NCBI RefSeq assembly: GCF_000429945.1
Contig: NZ_AUCV01000052.1
Location: 1-39,112, forward strand
Direction of reading: 5' to 3'
Length of the DNA: 39,112 bases
From: Desulfogranum japonicum DSM 18378
GTDB lineage: Bacteria; Desulfobacterota; Desulfobulbia; Desulfobulbales; Desulfobulbaceae
The position numbers and the translations under genes are program-made. Position 1 is the stretch's first letter; each line of letters starts with the position of its first letter. Of this stretch, positions 24,815 through 33,900 are shown one piece after another. The notes beneath the pieces were generated by a model. The model did not search any database and had not been told where the DNA came from. It saw only the letters and a list, made by a program, of their open reading frames with translations.

Positions 24815-25443
24815 GGACAGATAACCTCCTGGGATGTATTTCTGTAATCCGGAGGAAGCACATAGTACGCATTCTCCTGGGCACAGGATTTACAGAAGGC
24901 CTGCCCGCCATGCTCTACATCGCGGGCATCGAGAACATTTTCTCCGCAAACGGAACAACGTACCGTACGAACAGGTGGCCCAGGCATATCCTCATCCTTG
25001 AGCAGTATATTTACAGGTCTGATGGTAAAGAGTTTGTCGTCAGATAATTCTTTAAAAGCATGCATGGGGGCTGCCTTTGCATCAAGCTCGGGAAACATTT
25101 CCCGCGAAAGATCTTCTATTCCGGGAACAGGAGCCACACGCACAGCAAGCCCTGTTTCCAGATTATAAAATGATGCTGCCATCTTGCCATTATCTATAAC
25201 TTTAAGGCTTCGACGTCCGACTCTGGCTCCGGTTACGGTCATGATTGCATCAGTGGCACACCTGGCAATCTCTACAAACACAATCAATTTTTTCCGATCC
25301 TTACCATAGGGGTCATTGATACCAACACTGCGTAACCCTAGCATCCCCATACGAACACCGATGACCTGCCCAAGGCAGAGATGACCATGAAATTTAACCG
25401 CTGCATCCAGCTGTTTGTTAAATGTAGTTTTCCATGTGTCCAT
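24811..25443 (-). CDS. FmdE-family protein with C-terminal zinc finger
   Basis: A 210-residue protein of the FmdE family, named for subunit E of molybdenum formylmethanofuran dehydrogenase. FHGHLCLGQVIGVRMG at 18-33 and VEIARCATDAIMTVTG at 57-72 are the family core, holding the His and Cys residues thought to bind metal. The C-terminal treble-clef finger has C163, C166, C184 and C187. No formylmethanofuran dehydrogenase genes are near, so a role in handling an imported metal or pterin is more likely; function is unproven in bacteria. A strong ribosome site (AGGAGG, 7 nt before ATG) opens the operon FmdE-methyltransferase-ABC-ExbBD-TonB. Cytoplasmic; no signal peptide. Confidence 0.87.
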   Translation of the reverse strand: MDTWKTTFNKQLDAAVKFHGHLCLGQVIGVRMGMLGLRSVGINDPYGKDRKKLIVFVEIARCATDAIMTVTGARVGRRSLKVIDNGKMAASFYNLETGLAVRVAPVPGIEDLSREMFPELDAKAAPMHAFKELSDDKLFTIRPVNILLKDEDMPGPPVRTVRCSVCGENVLDARDVEHGGQAFCKSCAQENAYYVLPPDYRNTSQEVICP

Positions 25444-25701
25444 ACTGTTTCCTCCTGATTGGGCGCCCTCATGCCCTGTTACTATATTGAGAGCATATGG
25501 AATTTCTTAAAGACAAACTATATCGTCATAGCAAATAGTTAAAAGTAAACAAGCGCTATCGTTTCTGCATATGACCTCGTTTTTGGTATCAGTCCACCAC
25601 CGGGTATGATAAGCCGGAAAGCAAAAACATTGTTTCCCGGCTTCGGCTTACCCGGTGGCTTGCTTCTTCAGCAAAATGCACTCATGGGAAATGCGGACGG
25701 A
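25444..25701 (-). other. Leader region between receptor gene and FmdE operon
   Basis: A 258-bp stretch without a gene. It holds an extended dyad: CCACCGGGTA (25597-25606) with TACCCGGTGG (25649-25658), and inside it AAGCCGG (25611-25617) with CCGGCTT (25637-25643) or the adjacent CGGCTTA. Read on the minus strand this follows the receptor stop codon by about 45 nt. No T run follows, so it may partly terminate or process the receptor transcript. I compared it by eye with cobalamin and Moco riboswitch cores and saw no match. Confidence 0.5.
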
Positions 25702-27717
25702 CTAAAACCTGTAGCGCAGGTTGGCAAAGAGGGTCCTCCCGGGTTCCGGATACCCTTCTTCCAGTTCATAATTTTCATCAAGCATATTGCTGACTCCGGC
25801 ATCCGCAGAAATGCCCTGCCCAAAGTCATAGGTCATCTTGAAATTGACCACTACAAATTCATCTGCTACCCTGTCGCCGTCGGTGGAACTGTATCGCTTG
25901 GAATTGTATTCAGCATCCAACTGGGTAATGAGGCGATCGTAGAGGGTATGTCGAAGATATGGAACCAGTTTATGTTCAGGAATATTTGTCAATTCCACAT
26001 CACTGGTTTTGTTATCTGCATAGGTGTAGGTATAATTACAACCCAGTTCCAGGGATTCGAACAGAAACGCTGCAACTTCCACCTCAACACCGTAGATATC
26101 GACATCCTCTATGTTTTGATTCTGGGTAGTTGTTGTAGTTGGATCGTCCGGGTCTGGAATCGTCACCAGATCGATATAGTCGCTGACACTGTTGTAAAAC
26201 AGGGTCGTTTTCCAACGCAGGTTATCCATATGCCTGTTTTCATATCCCAACTCATAATTAATGGACCTTTCAGGATCCAAATCAGGGTTTGGAATAGCTT
26301 TGCCAAGTCTATAGGAGTAGCGATCTTTTATGGAAGGAAGCCGGGATTTCATCGCCACCGAAGCATGCATCGTATCTTTATCCGTGGGCAGGTAAAACAC
26401 TCCAACCTGGGGATTGATACCCGCTGTACTCTCGTGGGCAAATTCCGTTATTTCTCCGGAAGCTTGAAGGTTCTGGGCATCCAGTGTCTTTACCGTATCG
26501 TAGCTGACACCGGTGATGGTATAAAGGGAGTCTGAAAAAGTAATGGTGTCTTCCAGGCCTGCAGAGAGAATCTGATCCTTGAACTCCAGAGTCGGTTGCC
26601 CTTCATCCTGTTCACGGTGAGCATCGAGTTTATAATGCAACCCAAGTTTGATCTGATGATTGTCAAGTATCTTGGTGCCGGTTTCCAGGGAGAAACCATT
26701 GCTGTAATCATCGTAATGACTGCGAAAGGCATACTTTGCAGAAATAGTTGAGTAGGTAGCGTCGTCGTAACTCCACAGAGAGTTCTTGAAGACATCGTAA
26801 TAAATCCTTGACTTTATATAGCTTTTCCCTGGAAGAGTCGTCTTTGAGGTGAAATAGTAGCTCTGTTTATCCCAGTATGGCCATCGCCAGTATCGGACCT
26901 TCTCATCCGGATCGCTGCCTACATATGGGGGGGTTCCTTTATCACCATGCTGATAAATATAGCTGAAAGCGTACTCATCCTCGCTGTTAGGGGTAAAGCC
27001 AAGCTTGAGGTTCATTTTTTCATCACGATAGTAGGAATTCTCGCGATGATCGCCATCTTCCGCTTCCATTGCATCAAAGTTATCGGAAAGGAGAAAATAG
27101 TCGCTGCTGATATAGGACCCACCTACCTGAAGATACCATTTACCCTGGTTGGTTCCGGCATTCATGTAAGCAGAATATGTTTCACCAGACTTTATGCCGA
27201 TACCTGCATCTCCTTCCAAAGACTTCTCCGGCCTCCGTGAAACCATGTTTATCGCACCACCCATGGTATTGGGCCCATACAGGACAGAGGTAAATCCTTT
27301 GGAAAGAACAATTTCAGAAAGGTCAAAAGTTGTAAACCTTCCAAGATCCGGGTAGCCGTCATAAGGCACATAAATTGGAATGCCGTCAAGAAACAGAGGT
27401 ACATGCTTAATATCAAACCCGCGTACATATAGCGTCTGCTCATTACGGGCTCCGGTTGTTGATGCACTTACTCCAGGGAGTAAAGGAAGGGCATCCCCCA
27501 CTGTCTGGCGCTCAAAGCTGCGCAGCTCATCGCTGCTCACACTCTGCACAGTAGTGTTCTTATTCTCTTCACCCTTGGTGGATACTTCAATTTTTCCCAA
27601 CGTAAACACGTTATCTTCATCAGCAGTGACTTCACCCATGGCAATGGTAGGAATAGCTACACAAAGAGGCAGCAACCCCAGGATTGCATACCGTTTTCTT
27701 CTCGCTCCTTTTTTCAT
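25702..27717 (-). CDS. TonB-dependent outer-membrane receptor
   Basis: A 671-residue receptor. It starts MKKGARRKRYAILG with a signal peptide ending near IAMGEVTA. A TonB-box-like GKIEVST follows, then the plug domain (about 60-165) with LRSFERQTVGDALPLLPGV, YVRGFDIKHVPLFLDGIPI and GPNTMGGAINMVSRRP. The remainder is the 22-strand barrel, with the closing strand ending in TLFANLRYRF and a terminal Phe. PNPDLDPERSINYELGYENR is the usual receptor motif. An ATG at 27798 exists but the one at 27717 gives the proper signal peptide. The ligand is not readable; an operator shared with the upstream molybdopterin-like gene, and the FmdE operon downstream, point to a metal species or chelate. Confidence 0.92.
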   Translation of the reverse strand: MKKGARRKRYAILGLLPLCVAIPTIAMGEVTADEDNVFTLGKIEVSTKGEENKNTTVQSVSSDELRSFERQTVGDALPLLPGVSASTTGARNEQTLYVRGFDIKHVPLFLDGIPIYVPYDGYPDLGRFTTFDLSEIVLSKGFTSVLYGPNTMGGAINMVSRRPEKSLEGDAGIGIKSGETYSAYMNAGTNQGKWYLQVGGSYISSDYFLLSDNFDAMEAEDGDHRENSYYRDEKMNLKLGFTPNSEDEYAFSYIYQHGDKGTPPYVGSDPDEKVRYWRWPYWDKQSYYFTSKTTLPGKSYIKSRIYYDVFKNSLWSYDDATYSTISAKYAFRSHYDDYSNGFSLETGTKILDNHQIKLGLHYKLDAHREQDEGQPTLEFKDQILSAGLEDTITFSDSLYTITGVSYDTVKTLDAQNLQASGEITEFAHESTAGINPQVGVFYLPTDKDTMHASVAMKSRLPSIKDRYSYRLGKAIPNPDLDPERSINYELGYENRHMDNLRWKTTLFYNSVSDYIDLVTIPDPDDPTTTTTQNQNIEDVDIYGVEVEVAAFLFESLELGCNYTYTYADNKTSDVELTNIPEHKLVPYLRHTLYDRLITQLDAEYNSKRYSSTDGDRVADEFVVVNFKMTYDFGQGISADAGVSNMLDENYELEEGYPEPGRTLFANLRYRF

Positions 27718-27794
27718 ACAACCCAACTCTTCTCTCACATATTTTACTGATTTAAAATTGCGCTGCGACCGCAATACCTCGACCTCTTGCCCAC

Positions 27795-27829
27795 ACACTT
27801 CGTTATTCAGTAAAAGAACAACGAAGTGT
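27795..27829 (-). promoter_or_regulatory. Operator copy 1 upstream of the receptor gene
   Basis: CGTTATTC (27801-27808), 7 bp, GAACAACG (27816-27823) is nearly identical to the copy at 28423-28445. Around it ACACTTCGTT (27795-27804) and AACGAAGTGT (27820-27829) make a perfect 10-bp dyad. It lies 84-107 nt before the receptor ATG. The CGTTAT/ACG half-sites and overall spacing recall ModE molybdate boxes. The poly-A run follows on the + strand, so this is not a terminator for either strand. Confidence 0.6.
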
Positions 27830-27903
27830 AAAAAAAATCTTAACGACGTAAGGGGGATGGATAAGACTTGAAAGTCTGATATATTTTCAACTGGTTACAA
27901 AAA

Positions 27904-28386
27904 TCAAACCATTCGAATGTCAACCTGAGCAACATCACGAACTCTTCGAGGTCCACTGAGATAATCTCCCAGAGAAATAAGGTCCACTCTCCCTTCTTCC
28001 ATTTTCATGGACTCATAATTGCTGTCTGTCAAAATAAGTACGCCTTCTCCATTAGCGGTGTTAAATATCTCCTGCCAGCTGAACACCGTTGCATATCCAT
28101 CTCGACTGGATACAACCACGTACATTTTTTTACTGTCATTATGTTCCGTTATATGTACATCTGCTTCAGTTATTATGTCAGCAAGACGAACTCCTCCTCC
28201 CCGTAACGTATGCCCTTTGGGTTCTCCATCACCACATACCATAGGAACATCCCCGGTTTTCAGATATTCCTGCTTAAGCAAAATATCTGCTGTGACAGCA
28301 AATGGTAAAGCCACCCTGCCTGTGATAGAAAAAAGAGTACCTTCCACAGAGGGCGTATCTCTTACGACTTTCATATCTGTTCTCAT
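27904..28386 (-). CDS. Small soluble protein with sulfite-oxidase/molybdopterin-type fold
   Basis: A 160-residue protein resembling the oxidoreductase molybdopterin-binding domain (PF00174): SITGRVALPFAVTADILL, MVCGDGEPKGHTLRGGGVRLADII, MYVVVSSRDGYATVFSW and RVDLISLGDYLSGPRRVRDV follow the order of that domain. A single Cys sits at the position that ligates molybdenum in sulfite oxidases. It has no signal peptide and no partner domain. It may bind molybdopterin or the free metal, or only share the fold. The ATG at 28386 has GAGG 6 nt upstream. It is the first gene of the minus-strand locus, 187 bp before the receptor gene, and shares its operator. Confidence 0.68.
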   Translation of the reverse strand: MRTDMKVVRDTPSVEGTLFSITGRVALPFAVTADILLKQEYLKTGDVPMVCGDGEPKGHTLRGGGVRLADIITEADVHITEHNDSKKMYVVVSSRDGYATVFSWQEIFNTANGEGVLILTDSNYESMKMEEGRVDLISLGDYLSGPRRVRDVAQVDIRMV

Positions 28387-28422
28387 ATGTCACCTCACTG
28401 TTTATTTTTCCAGCTCTATACA

Positions 28423-28445
28423 CGTTATTCTTTTTAAGAACAACG
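28423..28445 (-). promoter_or_regulatory. Operator copy 2 upstream of the molybdopterin-like gene
   Basis: CGTTATTC (28423-28430), 7 bp, GAACAACG (28438-28445), identical in both arms to copy 1 and differing only inside the spacer. It lies 37-59 nt before the ATG, where a repressor would cover the promoter. Two near-identical sites before two neighbouring genes indicate a shared regulator that is not encoded in the window. Confidence 0.62.
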
Positions 28446-29012
28446 ATATTTTCAATAAAGCAAAACAGAGGCCAGACATAAAAGAAAAGATAAAAAAACA
28501 TAATTCCAGCAAGATAAAGAACACAGGCACATACAGCACGTGACAATAATGGTACATTTTTCCACATTTACCCTCCATAAACGAGCAATTTTGTCCCAAA
28601 TTTGACAAAAAAGTATTCAGGTATCGACTGCAGTTTTCCACTTTCGTCTTTAAACAATCGATTCCAAACTCTTGTTGAAAACAAATTGCTCTCAAAAAAA
28701 CGAAACAAAATACTTTCAAAAAGTTAGGGTTGCAGGAAATACTCACTATCCAAAAACTGCGTAGGATATCGGCTTGGTAACGTCGTCACGTCAATGGCTC
28801 AATACGGCCAGTATGGAACCATTGACGTGACGACGTTACCTGGTTGAGAGACAAGCAAGATTGGATAATTTATTTTTGGCGTTCCCCCCTTAATACCCAT
28901 CAAAAAAATCATTTAAAATTGACCCATATGTCCCAGACATTGTAACCTTGACAGAGTCTACAAAAAGGTTAACTTATGATAGTGAATACTATTACCGCAC
29001 CCCGAGGAAATT
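28446..29012. other. Divergent intergenic region
   Basis: No gene is supported in this 567-bp stretch between divergent genes. A minus-strand open frame (28402-28746) is Cys- and Phe-rich, lacks a ribosome site and would cover the operator, so it is rejected. The notable element is the long dyad at 28776-28840. A TTGACA at 28948-28953 with a weak TAACTT 16 bp downstream could be the promoter of the PAS-LuxR gene, just before the good ribosome site AGGA at 29003-29006. Confidence 0.45.
28776..28840. repeat. 22-bp perfect inverted repeat
   Basis: The arms 28776-28797 (beginning GGTAACGTCGTCACG) and 28819-28840 (ending CGTGACGACGTTACC) are exact reverse complements, separated by 21 nt that contain a smaller ATAC/GTAT stem at 28802-28814. 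It lies between divergent genes, so a terminator is unlikely, and no T run is present. It could be a regulator site, a small structured RNA or the remnant of a mobile element; sequence alone does not decide. Confidence 0.85.
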
Positions 29013-29867
29013 ATGTCTGCACAGGATATGTACAAAGTCATTGTCAACTCTCTTGCAACCCATGTCGCTGTGCTGGATAATCAGGGTATTATCATAGAGA
29101 CCAATCGTTCCTGGCAGGAGTTTGCCAAATCTAATGGAATGGTTGGCCCGATCGACTGTGTAGGTCTCAATTATCTGCGTATATGCGAATCTGCACCTGA
29201 TGACGCCAGTAACAGCAGATATATAGCCCGGGCAATAAGACAGGTAATTGTTGGGGAAATCAGTGAATTTCTCACCCAGTACCCATGCCACTCGCCTACG
29301 GAAAAAAGGTGGTTCAGTTTACGCATCGTTCCCTATCAAAAATCCGGGGAGAACAAGGTACTTGTCACCCATGACAATATAACGCCCATTATCCTTGCGC
29401 AGGAAAAACTCAAACAGCAGGAAGCTGAACTGAAAGCAAAAACCAATGCCCTGGAAGAAACCAACATCGCCCTGAAAGTATTGCTTGAACACAGGGACAA
29501 AGATAAACAGGAAATGGAGGACCGTTTTGTCGCCAACATCCAGGAGCTTGTACTCCCCTATCTGGAAAAACTCCATGGCACCAATCTGGATTCGCGTTCA
29601 AGCAATCTGCTGGACATAGCAGAAAATCACTTACAGGATGTTCTCTCACCTTTTTTGAAACGTCTGTCTGCGCTCAACCTGATACTCACCCCCCAGGAAC
29701 TTGAGGTGGCAACCATGGTTCGTCAGGGAAAATCAAGCCAGGATATTGCTGACATGTTGAACGTTTCCGTTGCCACGGTAAGTTTTCATCGAAAAAAACT
29801 TCGTCATAAACTTGGAATTTCCAAAACAGGGACTAATTTACGAACCTATCTGCTCAGCCTGCAATGA
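29013..29867 (+). CDS. PAS domain LuxR-type transcriptional regulator
   Basis: A 284-residue cytoplasmic regulator. An N-terminal PAS-like sensor (about 5-130: VAVLDNQGIIIETNRSWQEF and WFSLRIVPYQ, ending THDNITP) is joined by a coiled coil rich in Glu/Lys (about 130-175) to a C-terminal LuxR helix-turn-helix (about 222-284) with LTPQELEVATMVRQGKSSQDIADMLN in two turns and the recognition helix VSVATVSFHRKKLRHKLG. It overlaps the RND adaptor gene by 4 bp (ATGA), so it is the first gene of the efflux operon and probably its local regulator. The ligand of the PAS domain is unknown. AGGA 6 nt upstream supports the ATG. Confidence 0.88.
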   Translation: MSAQDMYKVIVNSLATHVAVLDNQGIIIETNRSWQEFAKSNGMVGPIDCVGLNYLRICESAPDDASNSRYIARAIRQVIVGEISEFLTQYPCHSPTEKRWFSLRIVPYQKSGENKVLVTHDNITPIILAQEKLKQQEAELKAKTNALEETNIALKVLLEHRDKDKQEMEDRFVANIQELVLPYLEKLHGTNLDSRSSNLLDIAENHLQDVLSPFLKRLSALNLILTPQELEVATMVRQGKSSQDIADMLNVSVATVSFHRKKLRHKLGISKTGTNLRTYLLSLQ

Positions 29868-30949
29868 ACGGAATATTTTCCAGAATTTTGTTACCAAAGA
29901 ACATGCTGGTCTTTATCAGGCCGCACTCTACGATGTTCGTTCAATTCGCAGCTCTGCTTGCATTCGCCATCCCTGTGCTACTTATGCCTCTACAAATTGA
30001 AGCAGACGAAACCATATCTCCCCTGCCATATACGCGACAGGTATTATTCACAGGGTTTACCCGGCCAATACAAGAGATGTCACTCAGTAGTGAGGTTAAC
30101 GGAAAATGCCTGAAGGTGTTTGCGGATGTGGGAGAAACAGTTCCCCAGTCAAAGATATTTGCCAGTGTGGATGACACCTTTATTCGTCTGGATCTCGTGG
30201 CTAACGATCTATCGGCGCAGAAAGTTCAGCAGCAACTCGCCAATGAAAAAAAGACTCTGGAGCGCTATACAAGCCTGTGGAAAAAAAACTCTACAACCCT
30301 GGCGAAATTGGATAACGTAAGATTACAGGCATCGCTCCATGAAATACAATTACAGAACCTCGCAAACGAAAGGCTTCGCCTGTTGGAAAATCAAGCCAGA
30401 CACACTGTCAGTGCGCCACAAGGCTGGCAGGTGATGCAACGCATGATTGAACCGGGAGAGTACGTGCAGCCTGGCCAATCTCTTGCCACTCTTGGCGATT
30501 TCAGGCATCTCCTTGTTTCCATGGCATTGAGTTTCAACGAACTGCAGGCCCTTAAAGAAACAGAAACGCTTTCTCTCTATCTGCCAGATGTGGATGCCAC
30601 TGTACCAACAAAAATCCATCATATATCTCCAGGTTTTCATACTGGAACCAGAAAAATTCCCGTTGATCTTATTGTAAACAGTGTTCAGCCGAATCTGAAA
30701 AAACCTCTTCGCAGCGGAATCCGCGCACAAATCAAGCTGACAGTGCAAAGCGAAGATAATACTTTTCTGCTTCCGCAATCGGCTGTGCTCAATCGCTATG
30801 ACAGTTACTGGATTGTCAAAGAAGATGGGCGGAAAGTAAAGGTCATCTTTCTTGGGACTTCTGCAGATGGTGCATCTGTTATTATTTCAACTCCAGAATT
30901 ACACACCACTGACCGGTTACTGAAAATAACACCTGCTGATTTCCCGTGA
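29864..30949 (+). CDS. RND efflux periplasmic adaptor subunit (HlyD/AcrA family)
   Basis: A 361-residue membrane-fusion protein. A hydrophobic segment (about residues 24-42, FVQFAALLAFAIPVLLMPL) acts as anchor or signal. The first half-lipoyl motif VNGKCLKVFADVGETVPQ and the second SAPQGWQVMQRMIEPGEYVQPGQSL flank an alpha-hairpin (about 110-170, NDLSAQKVQQQLANEKKTLE). A beta-barrel and membrane-proximal domain complete the protein. It links the inner-membrane pump encoded 39 bp downstream to an outer-membrane channel, which is not encoded here. The ATG overlaps the stop of the PAS-LuxR gene. Confidence 0.87.
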   Translation: MNGIFSRILLPKNMLVFIRPHSTMFVQFAALLAFAIPVLLMPLQIEADETISPLPYTRQVLFTGFTRPIQEMSLSSEVNGKCLKVFADVGETVPQSKIFASVDDTFIRLDLVANDLSAQKVQQQLANEKKTLERYTSLWKKNSTTLAKLDNVRLQASLHEIQLQNLANERLRLLENQARHTVSAPQGWQVMQRMIEPGEYVQPGQSLATLGDFRHLLVSMALSFNELQALKETETLSLYLPDVDATVPTKIHHISPGFHTGTRKIPVDLIVNSVQPNLKKPLRSGIRAQIKLTVQSEDNTFLLPQSAVLNRYDSYWIVKEDGRKVKVIFLGTSADGASVIISTPELHTTDRLLKITPADFP

Positions 30950-30988
30950 TTTTTTTAACCAGCACAAGTGCGGAGTCAACGTAACCCC

Positions 30989-33900
30989 ATGGATAAACTG
31001 GTTCTCTTTACCCTGAAGCAGAGAGTTGTTTTAAACCTTTTGTTTATCCTGTTAATTATTATTGGTACGTTCACCTTACTGCGTATTCCTGTTGACCGAT
31101 ACCCCAACATTCATTTCGGCAAAATGTACATTAATACATATTTGCCTGGAGCCTCCCCTGAAGAGGTTGAAACTCTGGTAACCCGGGAAATTGAAGACAG
31201 CCTGGAGGAACTGGAAGAAATCGACTATATTCGCTCAAGTAGCTATCAGGGCAGATCAAATATTGTTATTAAATTTCCTGATAATAGCGACTATAGAAAA
31301 ATCTATGACGACGTTCGCATCAAGGTGCTTTCCATTGCCGGAAACCTACCTGAACTGGCAGACCCGCCGGTATTCAACTTTCTTGATGTTGGTGATTGGT
31401 TTCCGGTGGTCAGCGTCAATGTATCCGGCAGTCACACCAACACGACCCTGAAGCTGGTTGCTGAAGAACTCAAGATTCCTTTAGCAGGTATCCCCGAAGT
31501 AAGCCGAGTGAAAATTCAAGGTGAATACACCCGTGAATTCCATATCCAATTGGCTCCCGGCAAACTTCAACAATATGGTTTGACCTTTTCAGAAGTCACG
31601 GAATCACTGGGCCGGGCAAACATCTCTTTGCCTGCAGGCCATGTTCTCTCCAGCCATGGTGAGTTCAGCCTGCGGGTCGATGAGCAATTCACCACCAGAC
31701 AACAGGTATTGGCGACCATCCTCCGTACCGATGCAGATGGCTCCTTTATTCGCCTGGCTGATGTCATTGATGAGGCGCAGGTAACCTACCGAGAACCGTA
31801 CATTCTTGCTTCAATCAACGGGGAAGACTGCGTAACCCTGCAGGTTTTGAAAAAGGAACAGGGTAATGCCCTGCGCATTGCAGCCAAGGTTCATGAGATT
31901 GTTAAAAATCTGGCTCCATTTTATGCAGATGAACAGATTCGCCTCACCGTCACCCAGGATAGCAGCATTCGAATTAAAGATTCCATCCGTGTTCTGGGAG
32001 TCAACTTGCTTGTCGGAATTATACTGGTCTGCGGTATAATCTGGCTGTTCATGGGCCTGCGAAACGCTGCTCTCACAACCATTGGCATACCATTTGCCTT
32101 TCTGGTAACCCTCATTTTCATGTACGTTACCGGCAATTCTGTAAATGAAGTATCCTTATTTGCCTTCATTCTGGTCAGCGGCATCATTGTTGACGATGCC
32201 ATTGTTGTGGTGGAAAATATCTACCGTCATGCCAAAGCAGGCAAACCTGTTCAACAGGCTATCGCAGTGGGAACCTCAGAAGTTTTTCTTCCTGTAGTTT
32301 CAGCCACACTCACTACCATTGCGGCCTTTATGCCTATGCTATTAATGACAGGTATGGTAGGCGATTTTTTTGCTATTATTCCCAAAACAATCGTTTTTGC
32401 CCTGCTGGCATCGCTTCTGGAATGTCTGGTAATTCTCCCTTGTCACTACCTGGAATTCGGCCATAGTGAGCAACCTGCTCCCATGAGTCCCAACCTGCCA
32501 GTGACACAGGTTGAACAAGAAAATGCAGTGATGAAAATTACCCGTAACATCTCCAATCAACTCATCCTGCTCACCCTGCGATACCGTTTTACATCCCAGG
32601 TGCTCCTGATTCTGGCCTTTGTCACGGCAATCAGTATTTTTGCCCTGTCATTTATGGGCAAATCGAACCTCATCCGCATCCAGTTTTTTCCTGATAATTA
32701 TTCTCTCTATTATGTGGAGATCTTTGCTCCCTCAGGCACTTCAATAACTCAAACCAATACAGTAGTAAAAAATATCGCTGCTCTTCTCCATGAAGATGGG
32801 CCTGAAATGGCCGAATCAGCACTTGGATTTGCCGGATATTACATAGACGACGACTTCACTCCACAATATGGCCGGACACTCGGGCACGTAGCCGTAACCC
32901 TCCCTCCCGTGGATACACGGCGCTTTGTCGATTATCCGCAAAACGATGTGATCAAACATCTTGAATATATTCGTGCACGTCTGGCGAAACATATTCCAGA
33001 GCAGTTTACCCTGGTTGTCAGACCAGAAAAAGACGGCCCTCCGATTGGCAAGGACATCACTATCCGTGTACTTGGCAACAATGCACAGAATGTGGAGCTA
33101 CTGGCCGGGGAAATGAAGCATTTTCTCAATACACAGCAATCGGTGTCCCCCTGGATAGTTGACCTCAGAGACGATCAGGGACAGGCAAATACAATTTTTC
33201 GCATTCAAGTGGACCGTGAAAAAACCGCTGAACTGGGATTATCTCCTCAAAAAATTGTAGAAATAGCCGCCGCAACAGGTGATGGACAGACTGTTGGATT
33301 GATGAAACTTGCAGATGAACAGATCGACATTATCGTCAAACTCAAGCGACCGGAGCAAATTGATCCGGTTCATCTCCTTGAAACACCGATTGTTGATCTA
33401 CCAACAGGGATGATCAGGCTTCGCGATGTCTGCAAGGTAGCGTATTCTGTTGAGCCGGGCATCCTCAATCGTTTTCAGCAACAACGTTCCATAACACTCA
33501 CTGCAAATATCCGAACAGCATCCCCAGTCTCTCCACCTATGATTGTGGATAAAGCAATGGCACACTATGACAACATCCGGCAGAAATATCCGGGAGCCAC
33601 CCTGAGCTTTGCCGGAGAGCATGAATCCACCCAAAAATCCTTTCTTTCACTTTCCTACGCTTTTGCCATTGCGATGATTTTAATTTATTTGATTCTTGCC
33701 GCCCAGTTTAAGTCTTACCTGCAACCCATGATTATCATTGCGGCGGTGGTGTTCGCCTTGCTGGGAGTTACCTTTGGCACACTTCTCTCCCGTACGCTGT
33801 TTACCATCAACAGCTTTGTCGCAGTTATTGGAGTGACAGGAGTGGTTGTGAACGATTCCCTGGTGTTAGTTGCCTTTATCAATAATTGCTACCAAGGCGG

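Noticed and set aside
25560-25700. Cobalamin or molybdenum-cofactor riboswitch before the FmdE operon
   Set aside because: The hairpin is clear, but the conserved cores of these riboswitches as I know them are not present on either strand.
27795-27835. Rho-independent terminator (10-bp stem next to an A run)
   Set aside because: On the + strand the stem is followed by A, not T, and on the minus strand the T run precedes the stem; the operator explanation fits better.
28402-28746. 114-codon open frame on the minus strand with hydrophobic stretches
   Set aside because: Starts with GTG without a clear ribosome site, is unusually Cys/Phe-rich, and would overlap the operator and leader of the gene at 28386.
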